A stretch of 10,293 bases of DNA, taken from the NCBI GenBank assembly GCA_946223375.1, contig CAMICU010000123.1:1-10293 (forward strand), in the 5' to 3' direction. This DNA comes from an uncultured Stenotrophomonas sp. (GTDB taxonomy: Bacteria; Pseudomonadota; Gammaproteobacteria; Xanthomonadales; Xanthomonadaceae). Of the stretch, positions 1 to 3,836 are shown piece after piece. The notes under the pieces were generated by a model. It searched no databases. It was not told the DNA's origin and saw only the letters and a list, made by a program, of their open reading frames with translations. Position 1 is the first letter of the stretch. Each line of letters starts with the position of its first letter. The position numbers and the translations under genes are program-made.

Positions 1-36
1 GTTGACCTGGATGATTTCCTTGGCGTTTTCTGCCAT
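1..36 (-). CDS. gyrA: DNA gyrase subunit A, first 12 codons only
   Basis: The left edge encodes on the minus strand a start codon followed by MAENAKEIIQVN, which then runs out of the window. This matches the conserved GyrA amino terminus, in particular the AKEIIQVN stretch that precedes the E-E-E-M-R segment in gammaproteobacterial GyrA. GyrA forms the A2B2 gyrase with GyrB, cuts and rejoins DNA through its catalytic tyrosine and introduces negative supercoils; none of those catalytic parts are in view. The Shine-Dalgarno is weak (GGAA about 6 nt before the ATG). The adjacent mtnA fits, since mtnA next to gyrA is also found in Pseudomonas. The call rests on only 12 residues plus this context. 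Confidence 0.85.
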   Translation of the reverse strand, partial: MAENAKEIIQVN

Positions 37-66
37 TCGGGTTCCGTTGTCTGGTGGCGATCCAGG

Positions 67-100
67 CCGGCGATGGCACGCCCGCGGGCAGCCATGCCGG
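67..100 (-). promoter_or_regulatory. Long hairpin in the presumed gyrA 5' leader
   Basis: The arms pair in three blocks: 67-71 with 96-100 (CCGGC/GCCGG), 73-77 with 91-95 (ATGGC/GCCAT), and 80-82 with 87-89 around a CGCG loop. One base (72) bulges and a small internal loop (78-79 against 90) interrupts the stem, giving about 13 base pairs. It ends 30 nt before the gyrA start codon and lies downstream of the likely promoter, so it would be in the gyrA mRNA. No T-run follows on the minus strand, so it is not a classical terminator. A role in mRNA stability or translation is inference. Confidence 0.5.
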
Positions 101-120
101 AATCTCTGATCAACCCACGG

Positions 121-129
121 ACTCTATCA
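121..129 (-). promoter_or_regulatory. Candidate gyrA promoter (extended -10)
   Basis: On the minus strand TGATAGAGT occurs in an AT-richer island (about 101-190) within otherwise very GC-rich sequence. TAGAGT matches four of six positions of TATAAT and carries the TG of an extended -10 element. No good -35 box is seen at 16-18 bp. Transcription would begin near position 113 and give a leader of roughly 75 nt that includes the 67-100 hairpin. Other weak AT-rich boxes in 150-185 are possible alternatives. Confidence 0.35.
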
Positions 130-130
130 C

Positions 131-143
131 AAAACGCCGTTTT
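131..143. promoter_or_regulatory. 13-bp palindrome in the gyrA promoter region
   Basis: AAAACG and CGTTTT flank a single central C, a perfect inverted repeat with 6-bp arms. It starts 1 bp upstream (in the direction of gyrA transcription) of the candidate extended -10 and fills much of the spacer where RNA polymerase would bind, a common operator position. No regulator is identified, and a spacing-only role or chance cannot be excluded. Confidence 0.3.
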
Positions 144-189
144 TCGCCGCCATTTACGGAGCTTTTACCGGAATAAATCAGGAACTTAG

Positions 190-462
190 AGGCGCACCGG
201 GTGGCCGTCCGGGCGCTGCCCGGCAAGGACCGCCGGCAAACCCCCGGCGCCGTGGCCGCCGCTCCGCGCAGGAACCCCGATGCGGGGTGCAGCCACGCGC
301 CCGGCGCCGTACCGCCGCGCCTGCGGAGACCGCTCCGGCAGCGGCCCGCAGCGCCGCGCCAACCGCAACCACCGGCCAGCCCGGGCCGCGCCCTGCACTG
401 CCAGCACCCCGCCGGCTCCACGCCGGAACGGACAGGGCCGCAGCCGCCGGAGCGGCGTTGCC
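190..462. other. Extremely GC-rich non-coding stretch between mtnA and gyrA
   Basis: No open frame here looks like a protein: all are rich in Arg, Ala, Gly and Pro and lack recognisable motifs. By hand count lines 241-420 are about 80-87% G+C, higher than the coding sequence around them, with more C than G on the plus strand. It contains small perfect hairpins: 209-214 with 218-223 (CCGGGC/GCCCGG, loop GCT) and 274-279 with 283-288 (ACCCCG/CGGGGT, loop ATG). Neither is followed by a T-run on the minus strand, so no standard intrinsic terminator for mtnA can be named. I see no RNA gene or family repeat. Confidence 0.5.
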
Positions 463-1527
463 TCAGCCGCCGAACGCCGCCTGCATCGCGGCCGGATCCG
501 GCTTGAGGATCACCCCGCGCTCGGTGACGATCGCGTCGATCAGTTCACCCGGGGTCACGTCGAACACCGGGTTCCAGGCGGCGATGCCTTCGGCCACGGT
601 GCGCACCCCACCGACGCCGAACAGTTCACCCGGGTCGCGCTGCTCGATCTCGATCTCGTCGCCATGGGCCGTGCCCATGTCCACGGTCGAGGACGGCGCC
701 ACCACCATGAACTTGACGCCGTGGTGGCGGGCCGCGATGGCCAGCTGGTAGGTACCGATCTTGTTGGCCGTATCGCCATTGGCGCAGATGCGGTCGGCGC
801 CGACGATCACCCACTGCACCGCACCGGTCTTCATCAGGTGCGAGGCCGCGGAGTCGGCGACCAGGGTGGCGTCGATGCCATCCTGCTGCAGTTCCCACAC
901 GGTCAGGCGGGCGCCCTGCAGCCACGGCCGGGTCTCGCCGGCGAACACGCGCTCGATGTTGCCCTGGGCCCTGCCGGCACGGATCACGCCCAGCGCGGTA
1001 CCGAACCCGGCGGTGGCCAGCGAACCGGTATTGCAGTGGGTCAGCACGCCGCTGCCCGGCGCGATCAATGCCGCCCCGAGCGCGCCCATATGACGGTTGG
1101 CTGCCAGGTCCTCGTCGGCGATGGCCTGCGCTTCCAATGCCAGTACCTGCTGCCAGTCGGCGCCCGCAGCGGCCAGCACGCGGCGCATGCGCGCCAGCGC
1201 CCAGGCCAGGTTGACCGCGGTCGGACGCGAGGCATTCAGGCGCGCCAGCGCCGGCTCCAGCTGCAGCAGCGCCGCGGCGCCGTCCGCGGCCTGCAGCGTG
1301 CGGGCGGCCAGCACCACGCCCCAGGCAGCGGCGATGCCGATGGCCGGCGCGCCGCGCACGGTCAGCGCATGGATGGCCTCGGCCACGGCATCGCTGTCGT
1401 GGCACAGCACGTGCTCGACGACGAACGGCAGCTTGCGCTGGTCCAGCAGTTCGAGGGCTTCGCCGGTCCAGCGGATCGGGCGGATATGGTCGTAACGGGC
1501 GTAATCGATGGCGGGGGTAGCGTTCAT
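463..1527 (-). CDS. mtnA: Methylthioribose-1-phosphate isomerase
   Basis: MtnA converts the aldose 5-methylthioribose 1-phosphate to 5-methylthioribulose 1-phosphate in the cytoplasmic methionine salvage pathway, which recycles the methylthioadenosine left by polyamine synthesis. The 354-residue protein has the normal family length and shows the family blocks: RGAPAIGIAAAWG (58-70), THCNTG with the expected catalytic Cys165, and VGADRICANGD with the expected catalytic Asp245, followed by NKIGTYQLA. The family is homologous to eIF2B subunits. The frame is open further upstream, to an ATG at 1692, but that extension is Arg/Ala-rich and would overlap the preceding gene; the ATG at 1527, which begins MNATPAIDYARYDHIRPI, fits the family. 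No clear Shine-Dalgarno precedes it. The gene starts 46 bp after the DUF3011 gene, so co-transcription is possible; gyrA lies 426 bp downstream. Confidence 0.96.
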   Translation of the reverse strand: MNATPAIDYARYDHIRPIRWTGEALELLDQRKLPFVVEHVLCHDSDAVAEAIHALTVRGAPAIGIAAAWGVVLAARTLQAADGAAALLQLEPALARLNASRPTAVNLAWALARMRRVLAAAGADWQQVLALEAQAIADEDLAANRHMGALGAALIAPGSGVLTHCNTGSLATAGFGTALGVIRAGRAQGNIERVFAGETRPWLQGARLTVWELQQDGIDATLVADSAASHLMKTGAVQWVIVGADRICANGDTANKIGTYQLAIAARHHGVKFMVVAPSSTVDMGTAHGDEIEIEQRDPGELFGVGGVRTVAEGIAAWNPVFDVTPGELIDAIVTERGVILKPDPAAMQAAFGG

Positions 1528-1547
1528 CGCGCCATTGTAAGCGGCTG

Positions 1548-1566
1548 CGCGCGCGGGCCGCGCGCG
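1548..1566 (-). other. All-GC hairpin between the DUF3011 gene and mtnA
   Basis: The alternating arms 1548-1554 and 1560-1566 (CGCGCGC/GCGCGCG) pair perfectly as 7 G-C pairs around a GGGCC loop. It lies in the 46-bp gap just after the DUF3011 stop codon and 20 nt before the mtnA start codon. No T-run follows on the minus strand. It may weaken read-through, protect the upstream message end, or limit access to the mtnA start; which of these is not shown by the sequence. Confidence 0.4.
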
Positions 1567-1573
1567 TGGCGCC

Positions 1574-2254
1574 TCAATCGGCGGAAAACTCGGCGCGGCA
1601 GCCCTTGTCCACCCAGATGCCATGCGCGTCCCAGCCCCAACTCTCGCCCTCGCGGCAGCGCGCCGAGGACAGCTGTTCAACCAGGGTGACACGACGCACC
1701 ACGCTCACCCCGCACTCGCGGCGCTGGCCGCCCTTGGACTCGCAGACCACCCGGCGCGGGGTATTGACGAAACCGGCACCGTCCTCGGAGCCGACCTCGA
1801 ACTGACCCTGGCAGCCGCGGCTGACCCAGATCTCGTTGCGCCCATAACCCCAGCTGCGGCCTTCCCGGCACGGCAGCACCGACTGCTGGCGCAGCAGCCG
1901 CACCGGCGCGCCACGCAGGCGTACCGGGCACACCTCGACCCGACCGCGCGATTCGCAACGCACCACCCGCCGCGCGTTGCGGCCGCCTTCCAGCCGCCCG
2001 GCGAACTCGCCACGGCAGTCACGGCTGACCCACACCGCCTGCCCCTCCACGCCCCAGCTGGTCTCGCGGATGCAGGCGTTCTCGGACAGCTGGCGAACCA
2101 GCTGCACCCCCTTGTCGGTGTCCATCGGGCAGAACACGCGCTCCATGTCCCTGGATTCGCAACGCACCACCGCGGACGTGGACGGCGCCGCGGACGCCCC
2201 GGTCACCGCCAGCGCCGGCATTGCCGCCAACAACACAACGCATACCGCCTTCAT
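1574..2254 (-). CDS. Secreted protein with three DUF3011 repeats
   Basis: The 226-residue product starts with a signal peptide: a short basic start (MKAV), a hydrophobic core to about residue 18, and a likely cleavage after GASA at residue 22. The rest is three repeats of about 60-70 residues (roughly 28-86, 97-155, 168-226). Each has the pattern C-x8/9-C-x18/19-C-x18-C (cysteines 32/42/61/80, 100/109/129/148, 171/181/200/219) and ends in a block like SWG...WV.xGCxxxF. This is the DUF3011 signature as I know it, common in Xanthomonadaceae; its function is unknown. The even number of cysteines after the signal peptide suggests disulfide-stabilised periplasmic or extracellular modules, possibly binding a surface ligand; that is inference. 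The ATG at 2254 was preferred to an in-frame ATG at 2296 because it has a Shine-Dalgarno and places the signal peptide at the terminus. Confidence 0.88.
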   Translation of the reverse strand: MKAVCVVLLAAMPALAVTGASAAPSTSAVVRCESRDMERVFCPMDTDKGVQLVRQLSENACIRETSWGVEGQAVWVSRDCRGEFAGRLEGGRNARRVVRCESRGRVEVCPVRLRGAPVRLLRQQSVLPCREGRSWGYGRNEIWVSRGCQGQFEVGSEDGAGFVNTPRRVVCESKGGQRRECGVSVVRRVTLVEQLSSARCREGESWGWDAHGIWVDKGCRAEFSAD

Positions 2255-2412
2255 CCATTCCTCGCTATATGGCTTCGCTGGATTCCGGTACTGCACACCC
2301 TGCCCAACCGGTTGTTATCGCCGCATCATCATCGCCAAGCCGGGCGTACAGGTCCATGACCGGACGCACGCCGCAGCCGCGCCGGACATGGCCGGATGTG
2401 CCAGGCGCACGT
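2255..2412. other. Intergenic gap between epmA and the DUF3011 gene
   Basis: This 158-bp gap breaks the tight ligA-GNAT-epmA unit, so the DUF3011 gene probably has its own promoter here. No convincing -35/-10 pair is visible: GATAAC (minus strand, about 2316-2321) and TATAGC near the start codon are weak candidates. A 10-bp perfect palindrome, CAACCGGTTG, lies at 2305-2314 and could be a protein site. No intrinsic terminator with a T-run was found after epmA. Confidence 0.35.
2259..2263 (-). promoter_or_regulatory. Ribosome binding site of the DUF3011 gene
   Basis: GAGGA on the minus strand lies 4 nt before the ATG at 2254. It supports that start over the upstream in-frame ATG at 2296, which would put 14 polar residues in front of the signal peptide. 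Confidence 0.55.
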
Positions 2413-3357
2413 TCAGGCATGGGCGAAGTCGAACGCCAGCACGTCGGCGATGCGCGGCGTCCCGGCCAGCGCCATCAGCAGCCGGTCCACGCCGACCGCC
2501 ACCCCGGCACAGGCCGGCATCGCCGCCAGCGCGGCCAGGAACGCCTCGTCCAGCGGCGGCTGCGGCAGGCCGCGCGCCGCGCGCAGCGCCTGGTCGCGCG
2601 CGAAACGCTGCCGCTGTTCGGCCGCATCGGTCAGCTCGTGGTAGCCATTGGCCAGCTCCACCGGCCCCAGGTACAGCTCGAAACGTTCGGCCACCGGCAC
2701 CGCGTCCTGGCGGATGCGCGCCAGCGCGGCCTGGCTGGCGGGCCAGTCGTGGATGACGGTGATGCAGTCGCTGGCGAACTGCGCCTGGATGCGGTGGCTC
2801 ATCAGCAGGTCCAGCCAGTCATCGCGGGTCAAGCCGTCCGGCTGGATGCCCACCTCGCCCAGGCCGGCGCGCAGCTGCGCGATGTCGGCATGGAACGGGT
2901 CCAGCCCGACGGCCTCGATGAACAGCTCGCGGTAGGTCAGCACCCGCAGCGTGGCCTCACGCCCCACCATCGCCAGTGCCTGCCGTACCAGCGCCACGGT
3001 CTCGTCGATCAGCGGGTGGTGGTCCCAGCCGACCCGGTACCACTCCAGCATGGTGAACTCGGGATTGTGGCGCCCGCCGGCCTCGCCGTTGCGGAACACC
3101 CGCCCCAGCTCGTAGCAGTCGCCGACGCCGGCCGCGAGCAGGCGCTTGAGCGGGTACTCCGGTGACGTGCGCAGCCAGCGGACCGGCGAACCGGCATCGA
3201 CATGGCCGCTGAAGCGCGTCTGGAAGCCCTCGATGTTCGGCTCGGTGTTGCCGGCCATCGACATGATCGGGGTCTCCACCTCGAGCACGCCGCGTTCGGC
3301 GAAGAACGCCCGGATCAGCGCGTTCAGACGGGCCCGCCGCTGCAGTGCCTCGATCAT
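2413..3357 (-). CDS. epmA: Elongation factor P--(R)-beta-lysine ligase EpmA
   Basis: EpmA (also PoxA, YjeA or GenX) is a class II lysyl-tRNA synthetase paralogue without the anticodon-binding domain. It activates (R)-beta-lysine with ATP and attaches it to a lysine of EF-P, which helps ribosomes through polyproline stretches. The 314 residues (E. coli about 325) cover only the catalytic core. Visible blocks are EVETPIMS (26-33, motif 1 region), TSPEYPLKRLL (64-74), FRNGEAGGRHNPEF (88-101, motif 2), MLEWYR (103-108), ELANGYHELTDA (234-245) and GVAVGVDRLLM (285-295, motif 3). Strong similarity to E. coli EpmA and the absence of an N-terminal OB-fold separate it from LysS. The start overlaps the stop codon of the acetyltransferase gene (ATGA), which implies translational coupling and fits the lack of a clear Shine-Dalgarno. 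EF-P and EpmB genes are not in the window. Confidence 0.95.
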   Translation of the reverse strand: MIEALQRRARLNALIRAFFAERGVLEVETPIMSMAGNTEPNIEGFQTRFSGHVDAGSPVRWLRTSPEYPLKRLLAAGVGDCYELGRVFRNGEAGGRHNPEFTMLEWYRVGWDHHPLIDETVALVRQALAMVGREATLRVLTYRELFIEAVGLDPFHADIAQLRAGLGEVGIQPDGLTRDDWLDLLMSHRIQAQFASDCITVIHDWPASQAALARIRQDAVPVAERFELYLGPVELANGYHELTDAAEQRQRFARDQALRAARGLPQPPLDEAFLAALAAMPACAGVAVGVDRLLMALAGTPRIADVLAFDFAHA

Positions 3358-3836
3358 GAGTGCAGCCCGGCCGGGGCCGCCGTCAGCGGCAGGGTCAGGA
3401 TGTCGCGCGCGTCATCGCGGTATCCCGCCGACAGGTACAGCGCCTTGGCGCGGTGGTTGTGATGGTTCACTTCCAGCCGGATCACCGCCGCCCCCTGCCC
3501 GGCCGCCCAGTCACGCGCCAGCGCCAATGCCTGCCGGCCCCAGCCACGGCCGCGCGCCGCGTCGGCCAGATACAGCTCGTCCAGCAGCACGAAGCGCCCG
3601 CCCTGCTCGACGCTGAAGCACCAGCCCATGGTGACGTAGCCGGCCAGCGCGACATCCTCGCCGGACAGCAGCAGCACCGCCCCCAGCGAGGGGTTGTCCA
3701 GCACCGCGCGCAGACCGGGCTCGACCAGCTCGGACTGGTAGGCGATGCGGTCCTCGGCGTAGAAATCGCGCACCATCGCGATCAGCCGCGGGAAGTCGTC
3801 CGGCGTCGCCAGGCGTGCCTGCAGGATGTTGCTCAT
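3354..3836 (-). CDS. GNAT-family N-acetyltransferase
   Basis: The 160-residue protein has the length and layout of a single GNAT domain, which transfers the acetyl group of acetyl-CoA to an amine of a small molecule or protein. Residues 83-90 (VLLDELYL) form the usual beta-4 strand, followed by the pyrophosphate-binding loop RGRGWGRQAL (95-104, the R-x-x-G-x-G/A signature). Residues 119-140 (VIRLEV, then N124, H128, A130 and the LYLSAGYR ending) form motif B. The substrate cannot be read from the sequence. The start codon overlaps the ligA stop and the stop overlaps the epmA start, both as ATGA, so it is expressed between them. A role in EF-P modification is conceivable because of epmA but not shown; it could equally act on an unrelated metabolite. 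Confidence 0.88.
   Translation of the reverse strand: MSNILQARLATPDDFPRLIAMVRDFYAEDRIAYQSELVEPGLRAVLDNPSLGAVLLLSGEDVALAGYVTMGWCFSVEQGGRFVLLDELYLADAARGRGWGRQALALARDWAAGQGAAVIRLEVNHHNHRAKALYLSAGYRDDARDILTLPLTAAPAGLHS

Noticed and set aside
190..300. Intrinsic terminator for mtnA at the small GC hairpins (209-223, 274-288)
   Set aside because: No T-run follows either hairpin on the minus strand and the stems are only 6 bp, so I do not call a terminator.
110..421. A minus-strand open frame of 103 codons upstream of gyrA
   Set aside because: Its product is Arg/Gly/Ala-rich without any motif, it runs into the gyrA promoter region, and its composition follows the GC-rich block.
37..462. Family repeats of the GTAG palindrome type known from Stenotrophomonas, or other REP elements
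   Set aside because: No GTAG-headed palindrome of the right form was found in this gap, and the hairpins present differ from one another.
280..1689. A 469-codon open frame on the plus strand
   Set aside because: It lies opposite mtnA, is rich in Arg, His, Gly and Ala, and has no recognisable domain. It is a by-product of high GC at third codon positions; the minus-strand MtnA is unmistakable.
1528..1692. Longer mtnA with a start at 1692
   Set aside because: The extra 55 residues are low-complexity Arg/Ala/Pro sequence, would overlap the end of the DUF3011 gene, and are not part of the MtnA family.
2255..2296. Longer DUF3011 protein starting at 2296
   Set aside because: It would put 14 polar residues before the signal peptide and leave the GAGGA ribosome binding site inside the gene.
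1622..2359. A 245-codon plus-strand frame opposite the DUF3011 gene
   Set aside because: It has no signal peptide or domain, and the minus-strand repeats with regular cysteines are clearly the real product.
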